Source of the DNA: SLJK01 sp964567295 | GTDB taxonomy: Bacteria; Bacillota; Dethiobacteria; DTU022; UBA8154 | Length of the DNA stretch: 25,436 nucleotides | Assembly (NCBI GenBank): GCA_964567295.1 | Contig: CAZMLU010000022.1 | Location: forward strand, 1 to 25,436 | Direction: 5' to 3' | Shown: positions 15,142-23,173 of the stretch, piece by piece | Numbering within the stretch: position 1 is the stretch's first letter | Layout of the letters: each line of letters begins with the position of its first letter | Position numbers and translations under genes: made by a program | Notes under the pieces: model-generated | Seen by the model: only the letters and a program-made list of their open reading frames with translations | What the model was told of the DNA's origin: nothing | Database searches by the model: none

Positions 15142-15969
15142 TCAGCCTCGTTGACAACGAGGACAAAAAAATGTCCCCCGTCCAGCTATTATCTCCCGTT
15201 TAATTGTTTCTCCACAATAGAAGCAGGGTTTGTTCTTGCGTCGATAAACTCGCAAAAAATCTTGGAAATCACCTTTGTTACCCCAAACATCCCTGTAGTC
15301 GGAAATACTGGTCCCTCGCATAGAGATTCCTTCCTTCAAAACCTCTAAAATAGCTTTATATAGCTTCTCATTTTCTATTTTAGTGAGATCCCCAGTTTTT
15401 AAAGAAGGACGTAAATTGGCCCTGAATAAAGCTTCATCACAATAAATGTTACCCAGCCCGGAAATTACTTTTTGATCCAGGAGTAAATTTTTGAGACCCC
15501 GTTTAGAACCTTTGCGAAGTAGATCCTGAAATACATGGAGATTAAAAACGTCTTCCAGGGGATCTACTCCTCCTTGAACAGAGGTTGCAAGAGAAAAGTC
15601 TTCTTCACTGCACAACCTGAAAGTGCCAAATTTTCTTATATCCTGGAACTGAAGAATCTTGTCTCCTTGTAGTTTAAAAAGGGCACGGGTATGCTTATCA
15701 GGAACTGCCGGGCAAGAAGAAAACAAAAAATGCCCTGTCATCCGTAAGTGCACTTCCCAAATCAAACCTCCACTCAAATAAAAGAAAAGATATTTACCCC
15801 GACGCTTTATTTCTTGAAATATCCGTCCAATTAATAAATCGCAAAACCTTTCAGGAGCTATTCCTTGAAGCATACCGCTATAATATAGATGCGCCTCTTC
15901 AATCATCTTTCCTTGTACACATTTCCTGAGGTCCCTCACAAAACATTCTACTTCAGGCAGTTCGGGCAC
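15142..15969 (-). CDS. mutM: Formamidopyrimidine-DNA glycosylase
   Basis: MutM (Fpg) removes 8-oxoguanine and ring-opened purines, then cuts the abasic site. The N-terminal MPELPEVE supplies the catalytic Pro2 and Glu3. EIKRRGKYLFF carries the conserved lysine, ISGLGNIYCDEALF is the H2TH helix region, and CFYCG with CPRCQ at the C-terminus forms the zinc finger. The 275-aa length is normal. The start is GTG 15969, fixed by the required Pro2, and lies three bases past the polA stop. Its ribosome binding site GGAGGGGG overlaps the polA end, so translation is probably coupled to polA, fitting a shared base-excision repair role. Confidence 0.97.
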   Translation of the reverse strand: MPELPEVECFVRDLRKCVQGKMIEEAHLYYSGMLQGIAPERFCDLLIGRIFQEIKRRGKYLFFYLSGGLIWEVHLRMTGHFLFSSCPAVPDKHTRALFKLQGDKILQFQDIRKFGTFRLCSEEDFSLATSVQGGVDPLEDVFNLHVFQDLLRKGSKRGLKNLLLDQKVISGLGNIYCDEALFRANLRPSLKTGDLTKIENEKLYKAILEVLKEGISMRGTSISDYRDVWGNKGDFQDFLRVYRRKNKPCFYCGETIKREIIAGRGTFFCPRCQRG

Positions 15970-15972
15970 CCT

Positions 15973-18822
15973 TCAAACCCCCTCCAAAGGATAAAGGTGA
16001 TACCAATCTTTACCAGCTTTAAAATCAACTTTTAAAGGTACATCAAGAGGTACAACATTTTCCATGATAGTTTTTACGCTTTTTGTCACTTCTTCTATTT
16101 CCTCCGCTGGTAGTTCAAAAATAAGCTCATCGTGAACCTGCAAAAGCAAAGCAGCTTCAAAACTCTCTTTTTTCAGCACGCTATCTATGAATAACATGGC
16201 TTTCTTAATAATATCGGCAGCAGAACCCTGGATGGGCGTATTGCGTGCCATACGTTCCGCAAAACTACGCTTTGAAAAATGAGAATGGTTAATATCGAAA
16301 AGATAGCGCCTTCTGTTTAAAACTGTTGTTACATAACCCTTTTGGCGGGCAGTAGCTATACATTCTTCCACGTATCTTTTAACTCCAGGATAACGTTCAA
16401 AATAACTCTCAATATATTTTTTTGCTTCAGCGCGGGATATCTGCAAGTCTTGAGAAAGACCATAGTCACTTATGCCATAAATAATACCAAAGTTCACTGC
16501 TTTTGCTCGTCCGCGCATAGAGAAAGTAACATCCTCAAGGGCAACATTAAAAACTTCTGCTGCAGTCCTGCTATGTATGTCTTGCCCTCTCCGAAAAGCA
16601 TCAACAAGATTATCGTCTTTGGAAAAATGAGCCAGAATCCGCAACTCGATTTGCGAGTAATCAGCAGCCAGCAATAAGTTTCCTTTTTTAGAAGAAGTAA
16701 ACGCCTGCCTTAGGCGCCTGCCCTCTTCCAACTTAGAAGGTATATTTTGCAGATTCGGATAAGTACTACTAAGCCTTCCAGTTGCAGTTACAGCCTGGTT
16801 GAAAGTTGTGTGTATCCTGCCAGTCCTTTTAGAGATTAGAGGCCGTAACCCTTCCAGGTATGTACTCTTCAACTTGGCTACCATACGGTATTTTAATAAT
16901 TTTGAGGCTATAGGGTGGTATGCGGAAAGGTCATGTAGCACTTTAGCATCGGTGGAATAGCCAGTTTTTCCTTTCTTTTTTACAGGAAGATTCAACTTTT
17001 CAAATAGGACAAATCCGAGTTGCTTAGGAGAATTAATATTAAACTCGAATCCCGCCATTTCTATTATTTCCCTTTTTAGCTGACTTAAAGATTTATCGAT
17101 TTCCTCTTCTAACTCCCTTAAAACCTCCTCCTGAACCGTAATACCATTTAGCTCCATGTTTGCTAAAACAGAGACCAAGGGCAATTCCAGGCCAAAATAG
17201 AGATCATACAGATTACTATCTTTAAGGAGCAGGGAAAGTATCTCTTCCAATGCAAAAAGATTTACAGCATTATTTATGGCTATAGAAATATCTGCTTTTG
17301 TTTTTTCTTCAAAACTTATACCTTTAATTGACTCTTGTTGTGAAATACCTAGATAATCAGAAGAGAGGACGGTAATTCTATAATCATCGTTATCCGGCTG
17401 CAAAAGGTATGCAGCCAGCATAGTATCAAAAAAAGAACAAGCAGGTTCAATTCCGCCTTCAAGAAAGAGTTTTAGAATTGGCTTGAGATCATGGGTAATA
17501 ATCTTTTTTTTAGGATTAATCAATATTCCTTTCCAGATACTTGCCAGAATCCTTGCAACGTCAACATCCTTTTCAGTGCGAGAAAAGGGGAGATAAAAAA
17601 CATCCCCTTTTTCCACCGCAAAAGTAATTCCTGCCGGCCGTTCCGTTGTTTGAGAAGAATCAAAATGCAGCAGCAAAGAAAAAACAGAAAAGTCCTCTAA
17701 CTTTTGCTTTAAAAAAACTATATCTTCCTGATGCTCCATGTATATAAATTGAACTTTATGCTTTTTATTGGCAGAATTAGAATAATCTAAGGGTAAGTCA
17801 AAAGAACTGTTGCTATGTTCCACACTTTCTTTTCCGTCGTCTTTTTGAGTGTCTTTCCAGGTAAGACCCTGTTGTACTTGTGTGGCATGGTTCAAACTGT
17901 TACAACTTTTGCCGACTGAGCCAGTTCCTTCAATAAAAACTTTCAATTGAGGATTTTGTTCAATAAGACCTCTAAATTCTAACCCAGAAAAAAGATGGTA
18001 CAATTTTTCCCAGAGAGGCTCAGCAACACGGCACTTTTCCAGGGAAATATCAATAGGAACATTATCCTTGACAGTGACCAGCTCTCTGCTGAGCAAAGCC
18101 TGCGGGCTGTGTTCTTTTAAGACCTTACCCACCTTACCAGTTATTTTTTCACTATATGCAAGAACATTATCCAAAGAAGAATACTCTTTCAACAATTGCA
18201 GAGCTCTTTTTTCACCTATACCAGGCACACCCGGCACATTATCAGAACTGTCACCCTTAAGGGCCTTATAATCGACCCACTGCCATGGTTCAAGGTCATA
18301 CTGTTCTTTTAACGTCTCTACAGTAACAGTATCCACTTGACTGATCCCTTTCCTGGTAATAATTACTTTGATTTGGGGAGACAGCAATTGATAAAGATCT
18401 GCATCGGCAGTAACAATTAAAGATTCAAAACCGCTTTTTTCTCCTTCTTTAGCCAAAGTAGCAATGATATCATCAGCCTCAAACCCCTCTACTTCCAAAA
18501 CAGGTGTTTGAAATGCCTCCAATATTTCTTTTATCAAGGGTAGTTGCTCGCCCATCTCAGCAGGAGTTTTTTCCCTGGTAGCCTTATACTGTTCGTACTT
18601 TTTATGGCGAAAAGTAGGAGCTGGGTAATCAAATGCTACTGCCACATATGCAGGAGATTCGTTTTTAAGCAAGCGTAAAAACATATTAGTAAAACCAAGG
18701 ACTGCACCTGTATGCAGTCCTGTCTTTGTTTTTAACCCTAGAGGCAGTGCAAAAAAAGCGCGATAGGCAAGACTATGACCATCTAGGATCAAAAACTTAT
18801 TCTTGTTATCTTTGTCAATCAT
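15973..18822 (-). CDS. polA: DNA polymerase I, apparently without active proofreading site
   Basis: PolA fills repair gaps and removes Okazaki primers. The 5'-3' exonuclease domain spans about residues 1-290 (LILDGHSLAYRAFFAL, VEGFEADDIIATLA, KGDSSDNVPGVPGIG). The polymerase domain lies at about 570-949, with motif A DYSQIELRILAH, motif B RAKAVNFGIIYG and motif C LLQVHDELIFE. In the middle domain the FDTML aspartate survives. However, the expected DxE of Exo I reads LHF before DSSQ, and the Exo III aspartate region reads INNAVNLFALEE, so proofreading is probably lost, as in B. subtilis and Taq enzymes. At 949 aa it is longer than usual, owing to a Ser/Asn/Lys-rich linker at about residues 297-360. 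ATG 18822 lies 19 bp after ribH. Confidence 0.97.
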   Translation of the reverse strand: MIDKDNKNKFLILDGHSLAYRAFFALPLGLKTKTGLHTGAVLGFTNMFLRLLKNESPAYVAVAFDYPAPTFRHKKYEQYKATREKTPAEMGEQLPLIKEILEAFQTPVLEVEGFEADDIIATLAKEGEKSGFESLIVTADADLYQLLSPQIKVIITRKGISQVDTVTVETLKEQYDLEPWQWVDYKALKGDSSDNVPGVPGIGEKRALQLLKEYSSLDNVLAYSEKITGKVGKVLKEHSPQALLSRELVTVKDNVPIDISLEKCRVAEPLWEKLYHLFSGLEFRGLIEQNPQLKVFIEGTGSVGKSCNSLNHATQVQQGLTWKDTQKDDGKESVEHSNSSFDLPLDYSNSANKKHKVQFIYMEHQEDIVFLKQKLEDFSVFSLLLHFDSSQTTERPAGITFAVEKGDVFYLPFSRTEKDVDVARILASIWKGILINPKKKIITHDLKPILKLFLEGGIEPACSFFDTMLAAYLLQPDNDDYRITVLSSDYLGISQQESIKGISFEEKTKADISIAINNAVNLFALEEILSLLLKDSNLYDLYFGLELPLVSVLANMELNGITVQEEVLRELEEEIDKSLSQLKREIIEMAGFEFNINSPKQLGFVLFEKLNLPVKKKGKTGYSTDAKVLHDLSAYHPIASKLLKYRMVAKLKSTYLEGLRPLISKRTGRIHTTFNQAVTATGRLSSTYPNLQNIPSKLEEGRRLRQAFTSSKKGNLLLAADYSQIELRILAHFSKDDNLVDAFRRGQDIHSRTAAEVFNVALEDVTFSMRGRAKAVNFGIIYGISDYGLSQDLQISRAEAKKYIESYFERYPGVKRYVEECIATARQKGYVTTVLNRRRYLFDINHSHFSKRSFAERMARNTPIQGSAADIIKKAMLFIDSVLKKESFEAALLLQVHDELIFELPAEEIEEVTKSVKTIMENVVPLDVPLKVDFKAGKDWYHLYPLEGV

Positions 18823-18841
18823 TACAAACCCCCAGGTTTAT

Positions 18842-19306
18842 TTATAGCTTTTGCATCAAGTTAACCATCTCAATAGCACCCAGAGCAGCATCCCATCCCT
18901 TATTACCAGCTTTGGTACCGGCCCTTTCAATAGCCTGTTCCAAGGTATCACTGGTGATAATCCCAAACATCACCGGTATTTCAGTGTCTAGCTCTACCTG
19001 GGCTATACCTTTGGCTACTTCAGAGGCTACATACTCAAAATGGGGCGTATTACCCCGTATAACGGCACCCAAACAGATAACGGCATCAAAACGCTCACTA
19101 TTCGCAAGTTTTTTGGCTACCAAGGGTACTTCAAAAGAACCGGGAACCCAAAATATTTCCATGTCTTCATCTTTTGCTTCATGTCTCTTCAAAGCATCTA
19201 GCGCCCCGGAGAGTAACTTGCCAGAGATAAATTCGTTAAAACGACTTATAATCAATCCAAAACGAAATCCCTTGGCATTTAAGTGTCCCTCAATATGCTT
19301 TACCAT
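18842..19306 (-). CDS. ribH: 6,7-dimethyl-8-ribityllumazine synthase
   Basis: RibH joins 3,4-dihydroxy-2-butanone 4-phosphate to the ribitylaminouracil made through RibD. The product is lumazine, the substrate of RibE. The 154-aa protein has SRFNEFISGKLLSGA, WVPGSFEVPLVAKKL, LGAVIRGNTPHFEYV (with the catalytic His) and the closing GNKGWDAALGAIEM, all typical. The start is ATG 19306 with GGCGGTG upstream. It is the last of four riboflavin genes, 17 bp after ribBA and 19 bp before polA, with no terminator visible in either gap. Confidence 0.97.
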   Translation of the reverse strand: MVKHIEGHLNAKGFRFGLIISRFNEFISGKLLSGALDALKRHEAKDEDMEIFWVPGSFEVPLVAKKLANSERFDAVICLGAVIRGNTPHFEYVASEVAKGIAQVELDTEIPVMFGIITSDTLEQAIERAGTKAGNKGWDAALGAIEMVNLMQKL

Positions 19307-19323
19307 TATTCACACCGCCTTTT

Positions 19324-20550
19324 TCAGTTGTCTGAGTTCCCAACACTTCGATGATCCAAAAGATGCCCCAATTTATCCTTTTTGGCCTTTAAATAATGAC
19401 TGTTATAAGTGCATGGAGAAAATTCCAGCGGCACACGCTCCACAACAGTCAGTCCATACCCTTCAACTCCCTTAATCTTACGCGGATTATTGGTAAGAAG
19501 GCGCATCTTCCCTACTCCTATGTCAACCAATATCTGGGCACCCAAACCATAGTCACGCAGATCAGCAGGAAAACCCAACTCTTCGTTGGCTTCTACAGTA
19601 TCACGTCCACAATCCTGCAAGTGGTAAGCTTTTATTTTATTCAGCAATCCAATACCACGTCCTTCTTGGCGCATATAAACCAATACACCACTACCTTCTG
19701 CATCAATCATTTCCATGGCTTGAGCCAACTGTTTTCCACAATCACAGCGAAGAGAGCCGAGAACATCGCCTGTCATACATTCTGAGTGTACTCGTACCAG
19801 CACTGGCTTGTCTTTGTCTATTTTACCTTTGACAAGCGCGAGATGCGTTTTGTCATCTATCGAATTTGCGTAAGCAATCAATCTGAACTCTCCAAATTGA
19901 GTAGGAAGAAGTGTTTCCACTTCCCTATACACCAGCTTCTCTTTCCTTGTACGATACTGTATCAAATCTGCAATAGTTATAATTTTAAGCCCATGCTTTT
20001 TTACAAAATCTAGCAGTTGTGGCACCCTGGCCATAGTGCCATCCTCGTTCAATATCTCACAAATCACACCTGCTGGGTAAAGGCCGGAAAGATTCGCCAA
20101 GTCAACAGTTGCTTCTGTATGACCTGCACGGCGCAACACCCCCCCCTCTCGGGCTTTCAAAGGGAAAATATGACCAGGTTTTGTAAAATCAGAAGCCTTG
20201 GCCTCGGGATCAATTAGTTTTTTTATAGTCATAGCCCTTTCAAAAGCAGAGATCCCCGTAGTAGTCCCCTCGGCATCTACCGAAACGGTAAAAGCTGTTT
20301 CATGGCTGTCAGTATTATGGGTAACCATCAGGGGCAAATCCAGTTGTTGAATGCGTTCTCCGATGAGGGGGACACAGACAAGCCCTCTGCCGTAACGAGT
20401 CATGAAATTCACTGTTTCGGGGGTAGCCATTTCTGCTGCCATGACCAGATCCCCTTCGTTTTCTCGATCTTCATCATCTACTACGACAATCATCTTACCT
20501 TTTTTGAAATCCCCCAGGGCTTCCTCAATGGTATTAAATTGTCCTTCCAA
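19324..20550 (-). CDS. ribBA: Bifunctional DHBP synthase / GTP cyclohydrolase II
   Basis: The N-terminal half (about 1-200) makes 3,4-dihydroxy-2-butanone 4-phosphate from ribulose-5-phosphate and has DDEDRENEGDLVMAAE and RRAGHTEATVDLA. The C-terminal half (about 205-400) opens GTP to start the pyrimidine branch. It has the zinc cysteines in HSECMTGDVLGSLRCDCG and the catalytic VYMRQEGRGIGL. The 408-aa fusion is the usual Firmicute form, and both active sites look intact. The start is TTG 20550; GGGAG lies about 10 nt upstream, and the nearby ATG runs into a stop at once. The gene is 31 bp after ribE. The upstream rpe gene produces or consumes one of its substrates. Confidence 0.97.
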   Translation of the reverse strand: MEGQFNTIEEALGDFKKGKMIVVVDDEDRENEGDLVMAAEMATPETVNFMTRYGRGLVCVPLIGERIQQLDLPLMVTHNTDSHETAFTVSVDAEGTTTGISAFERAMTIKKLIDPEAKASDFTKPGHIFPLKAREGGVLRRAGHTEATVDLANLSGLYPAGVICEILNEDGTMARVPQLLDFVKKHGLKIITIADLIQYRTRKEKLVYREVETLLPTQFGEFRLIAYANSIDDKTHLALVKGKIDKDKPVLVRVHSECMTGDVLGSLRCDCGKQLAQAMEMIDAEGSGVLVYMRQEGRGIGLLNKIKAYHLQDCGRDTVEANEELGFPADLRDYGLGAQILVDIGVGKMRLLTNNPRKIKGVEGYGLTVVERVPLEFSPCTYNSHYLKAKKDKLGHLLDHRSVGNSDN

Positions 20551-20581
20551 TTCAGATCATCTCCCTTGTTCCTTTACTACC

Positions 20582-21274
20582 TCAAATAAATCCTTTTTCT
20601 CTTAAAAGAGAAAGAGTTAATTGCCCTTTTTGTTCTCCATCCCTTTGCAAATTATCGTCTGAAGAAGACATGAGTGCTTCTGGGCTGGAAAATTGTAAGA
20701 GCCTCTCCACATATTTCACAAGCATATCTGCTTCCAGGTTCACAGTCTGTCCGGGTTTTTTAAACCCCAAAGTAGTATAACGAGCTGTATGTGGAATAAG
20801 TGATACACTAAAAACATGATCTCCAACATTGAAAACCGTCAGACTAATGCCATCGAGAGCTATAGAACCTTTTTCAACTACATAACGAAAAACTTCCTCC
20901 GGTGCCTCGATCATCTTCACCAAAGCATTTTTCTCAGCTCTTTCATTCAATATTTTACCTGTTGCATCTATATGCCCACTTACAAAATGCCCTCCCAAGC
21001 GCCCTCCTATTGCAAGAGCTCTTTCCAAATTAACCAGACTTCCTGTCTGTAACTCATCTAAGTTTGTTTTTCGCAAGGTTTCGGGCATAACATCAGCAGA
21101 AAACGTTTCACCAGAATAGTCATTCGCTGTAAGGCATACTCCGTTTACAGCTATACTATCACCCTCCAACAATTGCTCCAGAACCTTTTTCCCTTTTATA
21201 AACAACTTAACGCCGCCACCGCTAGGTCGCTTCTTTATTACTTCCCCAAGTTCTTCTATTATTCCCGTAAACAT
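20582..21274 (-). CDS. ribE: Riboflavin synthase, alpha subunit
   Basis: RibE dismutates two lumazine molecules to riboflavin and a pyrimidine that is recycled. The 230-aa protein shows the tandem lumazine-binding barrels: MFTGIIEELGEV with GDSIAVNGVCLTA first, then GHFVSGHIDATGKI with GSIALDGISLTVFNV second. The C-terminal tail after YVERLL is about 35 residues and polar (SSSDDNLQRDGEQKG). The start ATG 21274 is fixed by the conserved MFTGII, so its first 53 bp overlap the end of ribD in another frame. AGGAGGG lies 7 nt before the ATG, directly next to an 18-bp palindrome. Confidence 0.97.
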   Translation of the reverse strand: MFTGIIEELGEVIKKRPSGGGVKLFIKGKKVLEQLLEGDSIAVNGVCLTANDYSGETFSADVMPETLRKTNLDELQTGSLVNLERALAIGGRLGGHFVSGHIDATGKILNERAEKNALVKMIEAPEEVFRYVVEKGSIALDGISLTVFNVGDHVFSVSLIPHTARYTTLGFKKPGQTVNLEADMLVKYVERLLQFSSPEALMSSSDDNLQRDGEQKGQLTLSLLREKGFI

Positions 21275-22382
21275 TATCTTCCCTCCTCATCGGATATCCG
21301 ATGATTAAAAGGTCGTTTTCCAATTGTTTTAACTCCAGATCCCGAACGGACCAAGCATTTTCCACTTCTTCTACTCCTTCACCTTCTATGGGAGTTAGAG
21401 CATTTTTCCCACCAAAAAGAAGTGGAGCAATAAAGAGGTATAATTTATCCACTAAACCTTCTTCAAGTAGAGCATAATTTAAAGTGCCGCCCCCTTCTAC
21501 AAGAAGGATGCTGATTTCTCTTTCACCCAAAGCAGCTATTAATGAAGCTAGATCAACCTTATTATGTCTCAAAGGTAGTAGTAATACCTCAAGACCAGCG
21601 GAATTTAGTTTATCTAGCTTATCAGATGGAGCAAGATCTGAGGTGGCAAGAATGGTCTTTGTTTGCCCTGCAGATAAAACCACTTTTGATTCGAGAGGAA
21701 TCCTACCCCTGCTATCAACTATAATGCGAGTAGGCTGCCGATCCTTCTCCCCTTCCAAGCGAACGGTTAATTGGGGATCATCCTGCAAAACAGTATTGAT
21801 CCCTACCATTATTCCATCTGACATGGCCCGTAGACGATGCACATAATTTCGTGATTTTTCCCCACTTATCCATTGGGACTTGCCTCCTCGGGTAGCTATT
21901 TTTCCATCTAGGGTCATGGCCATTTTTAGCGCCACAAAGGGGGTTCCGGAGGTAATATATTTAAAAAAAGCCTCGTTTATACGTTGGGCTTTCTCTTCTA
22001 AAACACCCGTTTTTACACTTATGCCAGCAGATTCGAGTTTCTTTAAACTTTTTCCTGAAACCAATGGGTTAGGATCAATGTTTGCTACTACAGCCCTACG
22101 GATCCCTGCGAAAATCAGCGCGTCAACACAAGGAGGTGTTCGACCATAATGACAACAAGGTTCCAAATTGATATAGAGTGTGGCTCCTTGGGCCTTTTCG
22201 CCGGCGTTCTGCAGTGCAACTATCTCTGCGTGTTCTTTTCCTGCAGCTTCATGAAAGCCTGTACCTACAACTTCACCATCTCTTACAAGAACGGCTCCAA
22301 CAGCAGGGTTTGGGTTGGTTTTGCCCCAGCCTTTTCGGGCGAGATCGAGAGCCAACCACATATATCGTTCGTCTGATTCCAT
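21222..22382 (-). CDS. ribD: Bifunctional riboflavin deaminase/reductase
   Basis: RibD deaminates and then reduces the pyrimidine intermediate of riboflavin synthesis. The deaminase domain (about 1-145) has the zinc site HAEI and PCCHYGRTPPCVD. The reductase domain (about 146-370) has ALKMAMTLDGKIAT, GIMVGINTVLQDDPQLTVR and LLVEGGGTLNYALLEEGLVD. The 386-aa length is slightly long: after the usual end (DLLIIGYPMRRE) it runs on about 15 residues into ribE. The start is ATG 22382 with GAGGTGA 7 nt upstream. It opens the riboflavin block, behind its own TATAAT promoter. The short leader has no FMN riboswitch. Confidence 0.97.
   Translation of the reverse strand: MESDERYMWLALDLARKGWGKTNPNPAVGAVLVRDGEVVGTGFHEAAGKEHAEIVALQNAGEKAQGATLYINLEPCCHYGRTPPCVDALIFAGIRRAVVANIDPNPLVSGKSLKKLESAGISVKTGVLEEKAQRINEAFFKYITSGTPFVALKMAMTLDGKIATRGGKSQWISGEKSRNYVHRLRAMSDGIMVGINTVLQDDPQLTVRLEGEKDRQPTRIIVDSRGRIPLESKVVLSAGQTKTILATSDLAPSDKLDKLNSAGLEVLLLPLRHNKVDLASLIAALGEREISILLVEGGGTLNYALLEEGLVDKLYLFIAPLLFGGKNALTPIEGEGVEEVENAWSVRDLELKQLENDLLIIGYPMRREDNVYGNNRRTWGSNKEAT
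21287..21304. promoter_or_regulatory. 18-bp perfect palindrome next to the ribE ribosome binding site
   Basis: TCATCGGATATCCGATGA is a perfect dyad inside the end of ribD. In the transcript it would fold to a 7-bp stem with an AUAU loop. Its 3' arm ends directly at the GGAGGG of ribE. Confidence 0.5.
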
Positions 22383-22420
22383 ACTGCTTCACCTCGTAAA
22401 AAGTGCTCATTGTTGTATAG

Positions 22421-22448
22421 ATTATAACACAAGTAAAAATATAATCAA
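22421..22448 (-). promoter_or_regulatory. Probable promoter of the riboflavin genes
   Basis: On the minus strand TTGATT (22448-22443) and a perfect TATAAT (22426-22421) are spaced by 16 bp. The leader to ribD would be about 32 nt. It lies in the 74-bp gap after rpe, so the rib genes could be transcribed both from here and by read-through. Confidence 0.6.
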
Positions 22449-22456
22449 ACATGGTT

Positions 22457-23113
22457 TTACTCTGGACAATGCCTCTTCAGTGCTTCAACACATTTCTCCG
22501 GCTGTGCCTCGTTAAAAATGTAAGACCCTGTAACCAGTATATCTGCGCCTGCCCGTACTACAAGAGCAGCTGTCTTGTCATTTATTCCCCCATCAACCTG
22601 TATATCAAAAGCCAACCCTTTTTTTGTTCTTTCCTCTGCCAATGATTCTATTTTCTCCAGGGTGGAAGGGATAAACTTTTGCCCCCCAAAACCAGGATTT
22701 ACACTCATAAAAAGCACCAAATGAATATCCGCCAAAATAAAGTCAAGGCCATTTAACGGTGTGGCAGGGTTAAGAGCCACGCCAGCCCGGCATCCAAGCT
22801 CCTTTATTTTCTGGATTATCCTGTGTAAATGCGAGCAACTTTCCAGGTGGACAGTTATCAATTGTGCTCCGGCATGAGCAAAATCTGTCAGAAAATGTTC
22901 AGGATTTTGAACCATGAGGTGAACATCAAGAAATAGCTTTGTTTTATCTTTCAAAGCTTCTACAACCATCGGACCCATAGTAATATTGGGAACAAAGTGT
23001 CCGTCCATTACGTCAATATGAAGCCAGTCAGCTCCTGCTTTCTCCATGCGCTTTACTTCCTCTATCAGTTGAGAAAAATCAGCAGAGAGAATAGATGGCG
23101 CAACCTTTACCAT
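22457..23113 (-). CDS. rpe: Ribulose-phosphate 3-epimerase
   Basis: Rpe interconverts ribulose-5-phosphate and xylulose-5-phosphate in the pentose phosphate pathway. The 218-aa TIM barrel has VAPSILSADFSQL, the metal-binding HIDVMDGHFVPNITMGP, FLDVHLMVQNPE, MSVNPGFGGQKFI and IQVDGGIND. The catalytic aspartates (in DVMDG and VDGG) are present. The start is ATG 23113 with GGAGG upstream, 60 bp after rsgA. Its place after prkC-rsgA is a standard Firmicute order. It is next to the riboflavin genes, and ribulose-5-phosphate feeds RibBA. Confidence 0.97.
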   Translation of the reverse strand: MVKVAPSILSADFSQLIEEVKRMEKAGADWLHIDVMDGHFVPNITMGPMVVEALKDKTKLFLDVHLMVQNPEHFLTDFAHAGAQLITVHLESCSHLHRIIQKIKELGCRAGVALNPATPLNGLDFILADIHLVLFMSVNPGFGGQKFIPSTLEKIESLAEERTKKGLAFDIQVDGGINDKTAALVVRAGADILVTGSYIFNEAQPEKCVEALKRHCPE

Positions 23114-23173
23114 GTACTGAAACCTCCTATCTTTTAGGGTATTAAATAGCCACTGCTTTTAAGGAAGATGTTC

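Noticed and set aside
14933..15166. 77-codon minus-strand frame across the mutM-coaE gap
   Set aside because: It covers the coaE start in another frame, has no family features, and coaE itself is certain.
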